This document shows positions 1 through 8,720 of a stretch of DNA of 64,000 bases, one piece after another. The DNA is from Streptomyces pristinaespiralis. Its GTDB lineage: Bacteria > Actinomycetota > Actinomycetes > Streptomycetales > Streptomycetaceae. The position numbers and the translations under genes are program-made. The notes under the pieces are model-generated. The model worked only from the letters and a program-made list of their open reading frames with translations, ran no database searches and was not told where the DNA came from. The DNA is taken from positions 620,001-684,000 of the forward strand of contig NZ_CP011340.1 of the NCBI RefSeq assembly GCF_001278075.1, in the 5' to 3' direction. The stretch's first letter is position 1. Each line of letters begins with the position of its first letter.

Positions 1-83
1 GCGAGGTCGCTGACCCGCGCCGATCCTCTCGACCGCACCACAGCGAGGATCCGCCGCCGCCGCACCTCGCTCGGCTCCCGCAT
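1..83 (-). CDS. Partial helix-turn-helix regulator (DeoR/GntR-like N-terminus)
   Basis: Only the first 27 codons are inside the window; the gene runs off the left edge. An ATG at 83 follows a GGGGAGG site. The peptide starts with a basic stretch and then RRRRILAVVRSRGSARVSDLA, the usual opening of a winged-helix domain in DeoR-type and related sugar regulators. The recognition helix and effector domain are not visible, so family and target are open. It is transcribed leftwards, away from the rest of the window. Confidence 0.6.
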   Translation of the reverse strand, partial: MREPSEVRRRRILAVVRSRGSARVSDL

Positions 84-218
84 GCCCGTGGCCTCCCCTG
101 CCGAGTCACCGCTGATCGTTCGACCGTTCGGCAGGACAATACCGATCACGGGCGTACGGGCACGGTCCCCGGCGAAAGCCGCTTCCGCGGGACCGGGGTG
201 CGGCGGTCGGCGGCGCGG

Positions 219-488
219 TCAGCCGGTGGACTCCTCCGGTGCCGGCGTCCCGGGCTGCCCGCCTTCGTCGTCAGGCGCTCCCCTCGGGCCGGCGCCTGCC
301 TCGTCCATGTCGGGCACGTCTCCCCCGGTCTCCTCCGTCCGGGCGTCGCGGCCCTGACCTGCCTCCCGGTCCGGCGAGTCCTGTCCGGAAGACGGCTCCT
401 CGTCCGTGCCGGCCTGCTGGTCGGGCATGTCACGCGGCAGCGGGGCCTCACTGTCCTCGAAACCCTCGGGCCGGTAGTCGTCGCTCAT
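219..488 (-). CDS. Small acidic hypothetical protein
   Basis: An 89-residue protein very rich in Asp, Glu, Gly and Pro, with no membrane segment, beginning MSDDYRPEGFEDSEAPLPRD. The ATG at 488 is preceded by GAGGG at good spacing, so it is preferred over in-frame codons upstream. Composition suggests an intrinsically disordered cytoplasmic protein. I recognise no family. It is divergent from the oxidoreductase at 610, and the roughly 120 bp between them should hold both promoters. Confidence 0.55.
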   Translation of the reverse strand: MSDDYRPEGFEDSEAPLPRDMPDQQAGTDEEPSSGQDSPDREAGQGRDARTEETGGDVPDMDEAGAGPRGAPDDEGGQPGTPAPEESTG

Positions 489-609
489 TCCGCATCCCTC
501 GTCGAACGTCTCCAGTGGTGCCGGACGCTTGGCGGGTACCCGTCCGGGCGGCGCCGACACGGAGGCGGCACGGTCCGGGCAGCGGCACACCTGCGGTGTA
601 GAAAGAACC

Positions 610-1533
610 ATGCGAGCGATCACAGCCGACCGCTACGGCGGCCCCGATGTCCTGGAGTTCACCGAGACCGCTGATCCCAAGATCGCACCCGACGCCGTCC
701 TGGTCCGTGTGAAGGCCGCCGCCGTCAATCCCGTCGACTGGAAGATCGTCGCCGGATACCTCGACCCGATCATGCACGCCCACTTCCCGCTCATCCCCGG
801 CTGGGACATGTCCGGCGTCGTCGAGGCGGTGGGCCTGGACGCGACCGAGTTCTCCGTGGGCGACGAGGTCTGCGGCTACGTCAGGAAGGACGAGGTGCAG
901 CACGGCACGTTCGCCGAGCTGGTCGCCGCCCCGGTCCGCACACTGGCGAAGAAGCCGTCCTCGCTCGACTGGCGGCAGGCCGCCGGCCTGCCGCTCGCGG
1001 GGCTCACCGCCCACCAGTCGCTGGCCCGCATCGGCGTGACGCGCGGCGACACCGTCCTGGTCCACGCGGCCGCCGGCGGGGTGGGCTCCTTCGCCGTACA
1101 GATCGCGGTGGCGCTGGGCGCCCGGGTCATCGGTACGGCGAGCGAGCGCAACCATGACTTCCTCCGCTCGCTGGGCGCCGAGCCTGTCGTCTACGGCGAG
1201 GGCCTCGCCGAGCGCGTACGCGAACTGGCGCCCGACGGGATCACCGCCGCCGTCGACTACGTCGGCGAGGACGCCGTGGAGGTCTCCCAGCAGCTGCTCA
1301 CCGACCGGACCCGCGTCGCGTCCGTCGTGGACGCCTCGGTCAGACAGCGCGGCGGGCACCATGTCTGGGTGCGGCCGAGCACCGCCGATCTCACCGATCT
1401 CGGCCGGCTCGCCGACTCCGGGAGCCTCACCGTGAACGTCGACCACGCCCTGCCGCTGGCCGAGGCGGCCGAGGCGTTCCGGCTGAGCGCGGGGGGCCGC
1501 ACCCGGGGAAAGATCGTGCTGGAGGTCGACTGA
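610..1533 (+). CDS. NADP-dependent quinone oxidoreductase / zinc-independent alcohol dehydrogenase
   Basis: A 307-residue medium-chain dehydrogenase/reductase of the quinone oxidoreductase class. The N-terminal GroES-like fold opens MRAITADRYGGPDVLEF. The Rossmann nucleotide site is HAAAGGVGSFAVQIA at about residues 155-170. No catalytic zinc cysteine cluster is visible, which fits NADPH-dependent reduction of quinones or enones. The ATG at 610 was chosen because it begins the conserved N-terminus; the upstream AGAAAG is a modest ribosome site. It appears monocistronic, and the physiological substrate cannot be read from sequence. Confidence 0.85.
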   Translation: MRAITADRYGGPDVLEFTETADPKIAPDAVLVRVKAAAVNPVDWKIVAGYLDPIMHAHFPLIPGWDMSGVVEAVGLDATEFSVGDEVCGYVRKDEVQHGTFAELVAAPVRTLAKKPSSLDWRQAAGLPLAGLTAHQSLARIGVTRGDTVLVHAAAGGVGSFAVQIAVALGARVIGTASERNHDFLRSLGAEPVVYGEGLAERVRELAPDGITAAVDYVGEDAVEVSQQLLTDRTRVASVVDASVRQRGGHHVWVRPSTADLTDLGRLADSGSLTVNVDHALPLAEAAEAFRLSAGGRTRGKIVLEVD

Positions 1534-1784
1534 GCCTGCGGTTGCGGCCGGGTGGAACGGGCCGCACCCGGCACGCCTGTCGAACCGGGCGGCACCGGGG
1601 CACGGGCCGCTCCCGACCGGGCCGCACCGGAGTGCCGAAGCGCGGAGCAGGCGGACAGCGGGCGGAGCGTACCCACCGCTCTCTATCGTGGGAACCACCG
1701 GCACAAGTTCGTCAACGCTGGCGAAAACGGCCGGAAGAGGCCGCTTCCCGACGGCCTCCGGCCAGATTTCCTAGGAGGTCTGTC

Positions 1785-2636
1785 ATGGCAGACGCGACCG
1801 AAGCGGCCCGATCCGACGTCCAGGCGGACGTGGCGCTCAAGGCGAAGCACCGCAAGATGTGGGCGCTGGGCGACTACCCCACCCTCGCCGGTGAGCTCAT
1901 CCCGGAGCTGGGCACGACCCTGGTGGAAGCGTGCGGCGTGGGGGACGGCGACAAGGTTCTGGACATCGCGGCCGGGACGGGCAACGCCGCGATCCCCGCG
2001 GCGCGGGCCGGAGCCGATGTCACGGCCAGCGACCTCACCCCCGAGCTGCTGGAGGCGGGGCGGCAACAGGCCGGGAAGCAGGGTGTGGAGCTCGAGTGGC
2101 GCGAGGCCGACGCCGAGGCGCTCCCGTTCGGCGACGGCGAGTTCGACACCGTCATGTCCTGCGTCGGGGTCATGTTCGCCCCGCACCACGAGGCCACCGC
2201 CGGCGAACTGCTCCGGGTCTGCCGCCCCGGCGGGACCGTCGGCCTGCTCAACTGGACGCCCGAAGGCTTCATCGGGCAGATGTTCGCCGCCATGAAGCCG
2301 TACGCCCCACCGCCGCCTCCCGGTGCGAAGCCCCCGCCGCTCTGGGGGAAGGAAGAGCACGTCAGGGCGCTTCTCGGGGATGAGGTGACCGATCTCGAGA
2401 TGCGCCGGCAGACGGTCCGGGTGGACCGCTTCGACCGGCCTGAGGCCTTCCGCGACTACTTCAAGGCCGTGTACGGGCCGACCATCGCCGTCTACCGCAA
2501 CATCGCCGACTCCCCCGACCGGGTCGCCGAGCTGGACCAGGCGCTCGCCGAGCTGGCCCGCGAGCACGGCGGCGGCTCGGGAAGTTCCGGGATGGAGTGG
2601 GAGTACCTCCTGGTGACCGCCCGCCGGAGCGGCTGA
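1785..2636 (+). CDS. Class I SAM-dependent methyltransferase
   Basis: A 283-residue UbiE/Methyltransf_11-type protein. SAM-binding motif I is VLDIAAGTGNAAIPAARAG near residues 58-75, followed by an acidic post-I strand (TASDLTPELL) and a motif around DTVMSCVGVMFAPH. The ATG at 1785 follows a clear AGGAGG at 1773-1778. A GC-rich hairpin follows the stop, so the gene is probably transcribed alone. The C-terminal part, with a Pro-rich PPPPPGAKPPP patch, is variable in this family and gives no substrate hint. Confidence 0.85.
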   Translation: MADATEAARSDVQADVALKAKHRKMWALGDYPTLAGELIPELGTTLVEACGVGDGDKVLDIAAGTGNAAIPAARAGADVTASDLTPELLEAGRQQAGKQGVELEWREADAEALPFGDGEFDTVMSCVGVMFAPHHEATAGELLRVCRPGGTVGLLNWTPEGFIGQMFAAMKPYAPPPPPGAKPPPLWGKEEHVRALLGDEVTDLEMRRQTVRVDRFDRPEAFRDYFKAVYGPTIAVYRNIADSPDRVAELDQALAELAREHGGGSGSSGMEWEYLLVTARRSG

Positions 2637-2653
2637 CCCACGACAGCGGGAGA

Positions 2654-2683
2654 CCCCGCCGCGACGGGGGATGCGCGGCGGGG
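2654..2683 (+). terminator. Hairpin terminator after the methyltransferase
   Basis: CCCCGCCGC (2654-2662) pairs perfectly with GCGGCGGGG (2675-2683) over a 12-base loop, 18 bp past the stop codon. No T-tract follows, as is usual in streptomycetes. Confidence 0.6.
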
Positions 2684-2739
2684 CCCGATGGGCGTATGCC
2701 CCGGCAGCGGAGATCCATGCGTCTTCCGCGCAGCGGGTC

Positions 2740-3640
2740 CGCGCCGCCCCGGCCCGGCCCGTCCCGACGTGGCCGTCCTCGGCGCGTCCCGCCCTGGGCG
2801 GGTCCGTCCCGGCTCTGCTCGTCCCGACACCGACTCGGCCGGCCCGGGCCCGTCCCGACAAGGCCGCTGCCGGCCCGTCTCCGCGAGCGCCCTGGGGCTC
2901 ACGCGGCCCCGGCACGCGCGACCCGGCCCGTCACGACACAACAACTCGTCCGACCAACCGCGCGTCCTTGCCGGGCATCCGGCCCTGGGCCGGCCCGTCC
3001 CGGCTCGGCTCGTCCCGACACCGACTCGACCGGCCCCGGCCCGTCCCGACGCAACAACTCGTCCGACCAACCGCGCGTCCGTCCCAGGCACGTCCAGCCC
3101 TGGGCCGGCCCGGGTCCCGGCTCAGCTCGTCCGGCTCCTGCCGGTCCCGGCGCGTCCCGACAAGGCCGCTGCCGGCCCGTCTCCGTGAGCACCCCTGGGC
3201 TCGCGCGGCCCTGGAAGGCGCGGCCCCGACGCGTCACGACGCAACGGCTCGTCCGACCCGGGCACGTCCAGCCCGGGCACCTCCCACCCTGGGCCTGCCC
3301 GTCCCGGCTCGGCTCGTCCGGCTCCTCCCGGCACGCCGGCTCCGGCCCGTCCCGACAAAGCCGCTGCCGGCCCGTCTCCGCCAGTGCCCCGGGGCTCACG
3401 CGGCCCCGGCACGCGCGACCCCGACGCGTCACGACACAACGGCTCGTCCGACCAACCGCGCGTCCCGACAGGCTCGGCCGGCCAGGACCGCCCCGTCCCG
3501 GCACGCGCGGCCCCGGCACGCGCGGCCCCGGCGCGTCCCGACACAACGGCTCGTCCGACCAACCGCGTGTCCCGACAGGCTCGGCCGGCCAGGACCGCCC
3601 CCGTCCCGGCTCACGCGGCACGCGCGGTCTCGGCAGCCCG
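2740..3640. repeat. Degenerate non-coding repeat tract with five copies of a 39-bp core
   Basis: About 0.9 kb of very GC-rich DNA with no supported gene. A 39-bp core (starting CGTCACGACACAAC, ending CCAACCGCGCGTCC) occurs at 2929-2967, 3042-3080, 3232-3269, 3427-3465 and 3534-3572 with few changes. A longer unit containing GACAAGGCCGCTGCCGGCCC begins near 2851, 3153 and 3347. A third unit, GACAGGCTCGGCCGGCCAGG, occurs at about 3466 and 3573. Core-to-core distances (113, 190, 195 and 107) are not multiples of three overall, so no reading frame is preserved. Open frames on both strands look like by-products of composition. Confidence 0.8.
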
Positions 3641-3703
3641 AGCGCCCCGCCCGCGACCGCCCCTGCCGCGGCACCCACGAAGGGCACCGCCCCTGCCGCG
3701 GCC

Positions 3704-4798
3704 TCAGCGACCGGCGGTCCTGCGCACGCACGCGGCGACCACGTCCCGGAGGCTCCCCGTCCGGTGCAGCAGTTCGCGCTGGAAACGGGCGCCGTTGCCG
3801 TCCGCGTGCAGCGCGGCGACCGCGTCCGCGGCACGGTCCGCGTCGCCGGTGCCCTTCAGCGCGTCGCCGACGTGGTCGAGCAGCGCCCGCACGACGTCGG
3901 CGGCCGGTTCCGGGCGCATCGTGATCGGGTGGATCAGCCGCTCCTCCAGGCCTGAGCGGCTCGCGCGCCACGCCGCCAGCCGCAGCAGGCCGACACCGTG
4001 CGCCACCGGCGGCAGGCCCTCCCGCCACTCGCGTGCCGCCGTTTCCACCAGCCCGCGGACGAGCGTGGCGACGAGCACGGTGGTCCCGGGGTCGAGGCAG
4101 ACGTCCGCCACACGGATCTCCACGGTGGGATACCGGTGGGAGAGCCGGGCATCGAAGTAGATCATCCCCTGGTCGTGCAGGGCGCCGGTGCCGACCATCG
4201 CCTCGACCTGCTCGTGGTAGCGCTCGGCGGACCCGAACAGCTCCACCGGCCCCGCCGACGGCCAGCGCGCCCAGACCCGGCTGCGATAGCTCGAGTAGCC
4301 GCTGTCCTTGCCCTGCCAGAAGGGTGAGTTGGCGCTGATCGCCACGAGGACCGGGAGCCAGGGCCGGATGCGGTCGAGGACCGCGACACCCTCCTCGTCC
4401 GATTCGACCGCCACATGGACGTGGCAGCCGCAGGTGAGCTGTTCCTGTGTGGTCAGGCCGAACTCCTCCGCCATCCACCCGTACCGCTCGCCGCCCCACA
4501 GCGACGGGGTGACCGGCAGCGGCGAGGTGGCCAGCGCGGCGACCGCCGCGCCGAGGCGTTCGGCGTGGTGGGCGGCTTCGGCGCGCCGGCGGCCGATCTC
4601 GTCCGCGAGATCGTCCATCGACTCCTGCGGAACGGTGGCGAACTCGAGCTGCTCACGCTGGAGCTCCGCCTCGAACACCTCCCGGTCCTCGCTGCTCTCC
4701 CGCTCGGCGGAAGCGAGCACCGCCGCGGCCAGGGCACGCGGCTCGCCCGAGTCCGGATCCACGAGGAGCAGTTCCTCCTCCACACCCACTGTGCGCAT
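3704..4798 (-). CDS. Carboxylate-amine ligase, YbdK/GCS2 family (glutamate-cysteine ligase-like)
   Basis: A 364-residue member of the ATP-dependent carboxylate-amine ligase family typified by E. coli YbdK (weak glutamate-cysteine ligase activity). The N-terminal MRTVGVEEELLLVD carries the acidic cluster that binds ATP-metal and substrate; CGCHVHVAVES and RIRPWLPVLVAISANSPFW are family motifs. Length matches YbdK. The ATG at 4798 begins the conserved block. An in-frame ATG at 4849 would add 17 residues and cannot be excluded. The true amine and carboxylate partners are unknown. A paralogue lies at 32251-33351. Confidence 0.85.
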   Translation of the reverse strand: MRTVGVEEELLLVDPDSGEPRALAAAVLASAERESSEDREVFEAELQREQLEFATVPQESMDDLADEIGRRRAEAAHHAERLGAAVAALATSPLPVTPSLWGGERYGWMAEEFGLTTQEQLTCGCHVHVAVESDEEGVAVLDRIRPWLPVLVAISANSPFWQGKDSGYSSYRSRVWARWPSAGPVELFGSAERYHEQVEAMVGTGALHDQGMIYFDARLSHRYPTVEIRVADVCLDPGTTVLVATLVRGLVETAAREWREGLPPVAHGVGLLRLAAWRASRSGLEERLIHPITMRPEPAADVVRALLDHVGDALKGTGDADRAADAVAALHADGNGARFQRELLHRTGSLRDVVAACVRRTAGR

Positions 4799-5112
4799 TT
4801 CCCACCACTTTCCGAGGCCGAGGTCGAGATCTGTCGTGTGCCCGCTCATGGCAGCTCGATGCGCCGCCGTCCTCCGCCCCGGCCGCGAAGGTGCGGAACA
4901 CCCGCCACGCCGGCGCCTCGACGGCGTGGCCGCCGCGTAAGCCGTCCCGGGCGGGGCAGGCGCAAGGACATGGCAGACATCGCAACGCTGCCGCGGCAGC
5001 TCACGCAGCGCATTCACTTCCTGGACCGCGCCGTGCGCGTGGCCCGCCGTCCGGGAGCGGGGGCGAGAGACCTGGCGGCCGGCTGTCCGCCTCCGGGCAC
5101 GGAGCCGGCACC
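4799..5112. other. Intergenic region
   Basis: About 310 bp separating the divergent ligase gene from a small membrane-protein gene. It should contain both promoters. I see no convincing palindrome or RNA gene. Short frames here are not supported by composition or ribosome sites. Confidence 0.5.
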
Positions 5113-5406
5113 GTGACAGCGGGCCCCGCGGGCGCCGTGGCGATGGTGGTCGCGCTGCTGCTGCCCGTTCTGCTCCTCGGACTGGTACTCGCACTGGACC
5201 GCTACGAGGAGAGCCTGTTCCCGCCCCGGGCCCCACGTCCCCACACCCCGCGGCCCGGCCGCCGCTCGGGTGGCCGGCACGCGAGGCGCGGCCGTGCCCG
5301 CGAACAGCGCCCGAAAGCCGGTCCGCCGCAGTCGCCGGGGCCGTCTTCGCGGCGGGCCGCGCCCGCTCGCACCGCCCCGCCTGTGGGTGAGGCCGTGACG
5401 AGGTGA
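5113..5406 (+). CDS. Small single-pass membrane protein with basic tail
   Basis: A 97-residue protein. After a short N-terminus comes one hydrophobic segment (AMVVALLLPVLLLGLVLAL), then LDRYEESLF and an Arg/Pro-rich tail, predicted to be cytoplasmic. From memory, the combination of a hydrophobic helix followed by LDRYEE is common in small streptomycete proteins of unknown function. The GTG at 5113 has GGAG eight bases upstream. An ATG at 5143 just before the helix is an alternative that gives 87 residues. Confidence 0.5.
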   Translation: MTAGPAGAVAMVVALLLPVLLLGLVLALDRYEESLFPPRAPRPHTPRPGRRSGGRHARRGRAREQRPKAGPPQSPGPSSRRAAPARTAPPVGEAVTR

Positions 5407-5598
5407 TCCGCCTGCCCTACGGGTGGGACCCGTCAGTGCGCGGCTCTCACCCGGGACTGGGGCACCGCGCGTACGCGGCAGCCCCGTGCCCCGTTTGCGG
5501 GCATTCCTACGGCGCCGGAGGGTAGGCGGGACAGCCCGCCGAGGCGTACATCCGCAGCCGCGCCGGGACGTACAACCGCAGCAAGGGAGGAGTCCGCC

Positions 5599-6489
5599 GT
5601 GCCCGAGGAGAACCAGGAGGCCAGGGATCCGGGGTCCAAGCATCCGGAGCCGGAGTTCCCGAAGCAGGAGCAGCAGCACCCGGGCTGGACGGGCCCGATG
5701 GACCCGCCGCCGGATCACGGCGAGGAGAGCTATCGCGGCAGTGGTCTGCTGCGTGATCTGAAGGCCGTGCTGACGGGCGGCGACTCGGGGATCGGCCGCG
5801 CGGTGGCGCTCGCCTTCGCGCGTGAGGGCGCCGACGTGCTGTTCACCCACCTGCCGGAAGAGGAGAAGGAGGCGGAGGGGACACGGCAGCTGATCGAGGA
5901 CGCGGGGCGCAAGGCGGTGGCGGTGCCGTGCGACATCCGCGAGGAGGAGCAGTGCCGGCGCCTCGTCGAGCGCGCGGTGTCCGAGTTCGGGCACATCGAC
6001 ATCCTGGTCAACAACGCCGCCTACCAGATGTCGCAGCCGGAGGGCATCGGCGCGATCACCACGGAACAGTTCGACCGCGTCATGCGCACCAACCTCTACG
6101 GCATGTTCTGGGTGTCGAAGATGTCCCTGCCCCACATGCCCCGGGGCGGCTGCATCATCAACTCCACGTCGGTGCAGGCCTACAAGCCGAGTCCGCACCT
6201 GCTCGACTACGCGATGACCAAGGGCGCGATCGTCACCTTCACCCAGGGTCTGGCGCAGATGGTGGCGTCCGACGGTATCCGCGTCAACGCCGTGGCGCCC
6301 GGGCCGGTCTGGACGCCGCTCATTCCCGCGACGATGCCCGACACCGCCGAGTTCGGCAAGAAGTCGCTGTTCGGCCGGCCCGCACAGCCTGCGGAGATGG
6401 CGCCCGCCTATGTCTTCCTCGCCTCCCCGCAGGCCGGTTACATCACGGCCGAGATCGTCAACGCGACGGGCGGGACCCCACTGCCGTGA
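5599..6489 (+). CDS. SDR-family oxidoreductase (YghA/general-stress type)
   Basis: A 296-residue short-chain dehydrogenase with the Pro- and Glu-rich N-terminal extension typical of the YghA/general stress protein 39 subgroup, which reduces aldehydes or sugars with NAD(P)H. The nucleotide motif is TGGDSGIGRA, followed by VNNAAYQ. The catalytic serine is in INSTSVQ and the Tyr-Lys pair in DYAMTK. The GTG start follows AAGGGAGGA. The 3' end overlaps the oppositely oriented aldolase gene by 32 bp. Confidence 0.9.
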   Translation: MPEENQEARDPGSKHPEPEFPKQEQQHPGWTGPMDPPPDHGEESYRGSGLLRDLKAVLTGGDSGIGRAVALAFAREGADVLFTHLPEEEKEAEGTRQLIEDAGRKAVAVPCDIREEEQCRRLVERAVSEFGHIDILVNNAAYQMSQPEGIGAITTEQFDRVMRTNLYGMFWVSKMSLPHMPRGGCIINSTSVQAYKPSPHLLDYAMTKGAIVTFTQGLAQMVASDGIRVNAVAPGPVWTPLIPATMPDTAEFGKKSLFGRPAQPAEMAPAYVFLASPQAGYITAEIVNATGGTPLP

Positions 6490-7357
6490 CCGCGGCTGCC
6501 GTCTTCGCGTGCCCGCTCGCCCGCTGACCGTGCAGGACGGCCAGCAGCCCGGCCACCGCCGTGGCGACGGCGTCCCGTGCGGGACCGAGGTACTTTCTGG
6601 GGTCCGCGGTCTCCGGATGGGCGTCGAGGTAGGCGCGGGCGGCGCGGGTGAACGCCTTGTTGAGGTGGGTGGAGACGTTCACCTTCGTCATGCCGGCAGC
6701 GATCGCTCTCGTGAGTCCCTCGTCGCCGACCCCGGACGATCCGTGCAGCACCAGCGGGACGCTCACGCTGTCCCGTAGCAGGGTGATCAGCGCGAAGTCG
6801 AGGACCGCGTCGCGGGTGAGCATGGCGTGCGAGCTGCCGACGGCCACCGCGAGGGCGTCGACGGCGGTGGCGGCGACGAACGCGCGGGCCTCGGCGGGGT
6901 CGGTGCGTACGCCGGGTGCGTGCGCGCCGTCCTTGCCCCCGACCTCGCCGAGTTCCGCCTCCACCCAGACGTTCCGTGCGTGGCAGTGGGCGGTGATCTC
7001 CGCTGTCGCCGCCACGTTCTCGTCGTAGGGGAGCTTCGAGGCGTCGAACATGACGGAGGTGAAGCCGAGTTCGACGGCCTGGTGCACGAGGCCGGGCGAT
7101 TCCGCGTGGTCGAGGTGGACGGCGACGGGGGCGCTGGAGGCGCGGGCGACGGCGAGGGTCGCGAGCGCGATCGGTTCCAGCGCCCCGTGATAGCGGGCGG
7201 TGTTCTCGCTGATCTGCAGGATCACGGGCCGGCCGGCGGCCTCCGCGCCGGCGACGATGGCCTCCGCGTGCTCCAGCTGCACGACGTTGAACGCTCCGAC
7301 GCCCACGCCGCCTCGGACCGCGGAGCGGACGATGTCCTCAGTGGGCGTGAGCGGCAT
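6458..7357 (-). CDS. Class II tagatose/fructose-bisphosphate aldolase (AgaY/GatY-like)
   Basis: A 299-residue zinc-dependent class II aldolase. VHLDHAESP carries the catalytic and metal His-Asp region, VLHGSSGV the second metal histidine, and KVNVSTHLNKAF the phosphate-binding loop. The family cleaves ketose 1,6-bisphosphates to glyceraldehyde-3-phosphate and dihydroxyacetone phosphate. The ATG at 7357 follows GGAGGAAG. It lies 47 bp downstream of the SIS gene in the same direction, so probably in one operon. The pairing with an AgaS-like protein favours tagatose-1,6-bisphosphate, i.e. galactosamine breakdown, over glycolytic use. The C-terminal tail runs into the convergent SDR. Confidence 0.85.
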   Translation of the reverse strand: MPLTPTEDIVRSAVRGGVGVGAFNVVQLEHAEAIVAGAEAAGRPVILQISENTARYHGALEPIALATLAVARASSAPVAVHLDHAESPGLVHQAVELGFTSVMFDASKLPYDENVAATAEITAHCHARNVWVEAELGEVGGKDGAHAPGVRTDPAEARAFVAATAVDALAVAVGSSHAMLTRDAVLDFALITLLRDSVSVPLVLHGSSGVGDEGLTRAIAAGMTKVNVSTHLNKAFTRAARAYLDAHPETADPRKYLGPARDAVATAVAGLLAVLHGQRASGHAKTAAAVTAVGSRPSR

Positions 7358-7404
7358 GGACTTCCTCCACGGTGACGGTCGTACGGAAACGGCGTTCGTG
7401 TGCC

Positions 7405-8355
7405 TCAGGCATGGCTGTTCTCGAGCACGACGGACCGGGTGAGGTTGCGGGGCCGGTCGGGGTTGTGGCCGCGCGCTTCGGCGAGCGCGACCGCGAGGCG
7501 CTGGGCGCGCACGAGGTCGGCGAGGGGGTCCAGGTCCTGGGCGCTGTCCGTGCATCCGGCGACCAGCGTGCCGCCGACCCGTGCGACGTCGTCGGCGAGG
7601 CCGTGCGGAAGCCGTCCGAAGGCCCATGCCACGCGCCCCGGGCCGGTGATGCTGATCGGCCCGTGCCGGTACTCCATCGCCGGGTAGGCCTCGGTCCAGG
7701 CGCCTGCCGCCTCGCGCATCTTCAGTCCGGCCTCGAGCGCCAGGCCGTAGGTCCAGCCGGTGCCGAGGAAGGTGAACTGCTCGGCGGCGCACAACCCGGG
7801 GTCGAGGGGTTCGAGAACGGCCCGCTCGGCGTCCTCGATCGCCCGGTCGAGGGGGCGTACGCCGCCGGGCAGGGCGTCCTCCGCCTCCAGGTGGGCGCGC
7901 AGCAGTGCGAGGTTGGCGGTGGCGAACCTGGTCTGGACGACGGACTCCTCGTCGGCGAAGTCCAGGACGGCGACCGCGTCGGCCGCCTGCATGACGGGCG
8001 TCGTGGGGTCGGCGGTGATCGCGCCGCTGGGGACGGTGCCCTTCACCCGCCGCAGCAGGTCCAGTACCTCGGTCGTGGTGCCCGACCTGGTGATGGCGAG
8101 GACGCGGTCGTAGCGGCGGCCGTGCGGGAACTCTGAGGCCGCGAACGCGTCCGTCTCACCGTGGCCGCCGCTCTCACGGAGCGCGGCGTACGACTGGGCC
8201 ATGAACCAGGACGTTCCGCAGCCGACGACCGCGACGCGCTCGCCCCGGCGGGGAAGGGCGGCGGCGTGTCGCGGCAGTGACCGGGCCGCCTGACGCCAGA
8301 CGTCGGGCTGGGAGGCGATCTCGGCCGAGGTGCGGGAGGAACCGTGGGGTGTCAA
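7405..8355 (-). CDS. SIS-domain sugar-phosphate isomerase/deaminase (AgaS-like)
   Basis: A 316-residue protein with two SIS domains, as in the isomerase half of GlmS and in AgaS, the galactosamine-6-phosphate deaminase/isomerase. VVGCGTSWFMAQSYA is the first phosphosugar loop, AITRSGTTTEVLDLL contains the SGTT binding motif, and FTFLGTGWTYGLALEAGLKM starts the second domain. Translation appears to start at a TTG (8355), preceded by AAGGAG at nine bases. It leads the SIS-aldolase operon and is divergent from the DeoR regulator. The exact sugar is an inference. Confidence 0.85.
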   Translation of the reverse strand: MTPHGSSRTSAEIASQPDVWRQAARSLPRHAAALPRRGERVAVVGCGTSWFMAQSYAALRESGGHGETDAFAASEFPHGRRYDRVLAITRSGTTTEVLDLLRRVKGTVPSGAITADPTTPVMQAADAVAVLDFADEESVVQTRFATANLALLRAHLEAEDALPGGVRPLDRAIEDAERAVLEPLDPGLCAAEQFTFLGTGWTYGLALEAGLKMREAAGAWTEAYPAMEYRHGPISITGPGRVAWAFGRLPHGLADDVARVGGTLVAGCTDSAQDLDPLADLVRAQRLAVALAEARGHNPDRPRNLTRSVVLENSHA

Positions 8356-8720
8356 GGTGACGAACTCCTTCGTGCGGGGTGGCGGGACGGCAGCGGCGTA
8401 CGGGACGGGCGGCGGGGCGACTGACGGCGCCGGGACCGGTCCGCTTCACGGAGCGGGCGGCAGGAGCGGACACCACCCGGCTTTCGGCGACGGCGAAGAG
8501 CGCGACCGGCTCCATGCGCGTCCCGGTACGTCGTCACTACGGCCTCCCTCGCGCCGACCGGCGGTGCTTGCATGATGCTGCACGATCAATGGTATTTCCG
8601 AGCATCTACAAGCACACACTTTGCGCAGTATCCAGCAGCGTGCCGCCCCCGGGCAAGTGCCCGCTCCGCGTCCCTTAGCGTGTGAGAGCGCAGGATCCAG
8701 GCCCCGGAGGAGTCCGTCAC
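8356..8720. promoter_or_regulatory. Divergent control region with inverted-repeat candidate operator
   Basis: A 365-bp region between the SIS-aldolase operon and the DeoR gene. An interrupted inverted repeat spans 8566-8613: GCTTGCATGATGCT (8566-8579) and AGCATCTACAAGC (8601-8613), separated by 21 bp of relatively AT-rich DNA. It sits between the two start codons, the usual place for an autoregulatory DeoR-type operator. Assignment to this regulator is inferred from position only. Confidence 0.45.

Noticed and set aside
2740..3640. Repeat tract as a CRISPR array
   Set aside because: Spacing is irregular, the intervals are themselves repeats rather than unique spacers, and no cas gene is present.
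2899..3834. Minus-strand frame through the repeat tract giving recurrent GWSDEPLCRD-like peptides, as if a repetitive precursor peptide
   Set aside because: The copies fall in different frames (spacings not multiples of three), there is no ribosome site or leader, and long frames are open on both strands simply because of base composition.
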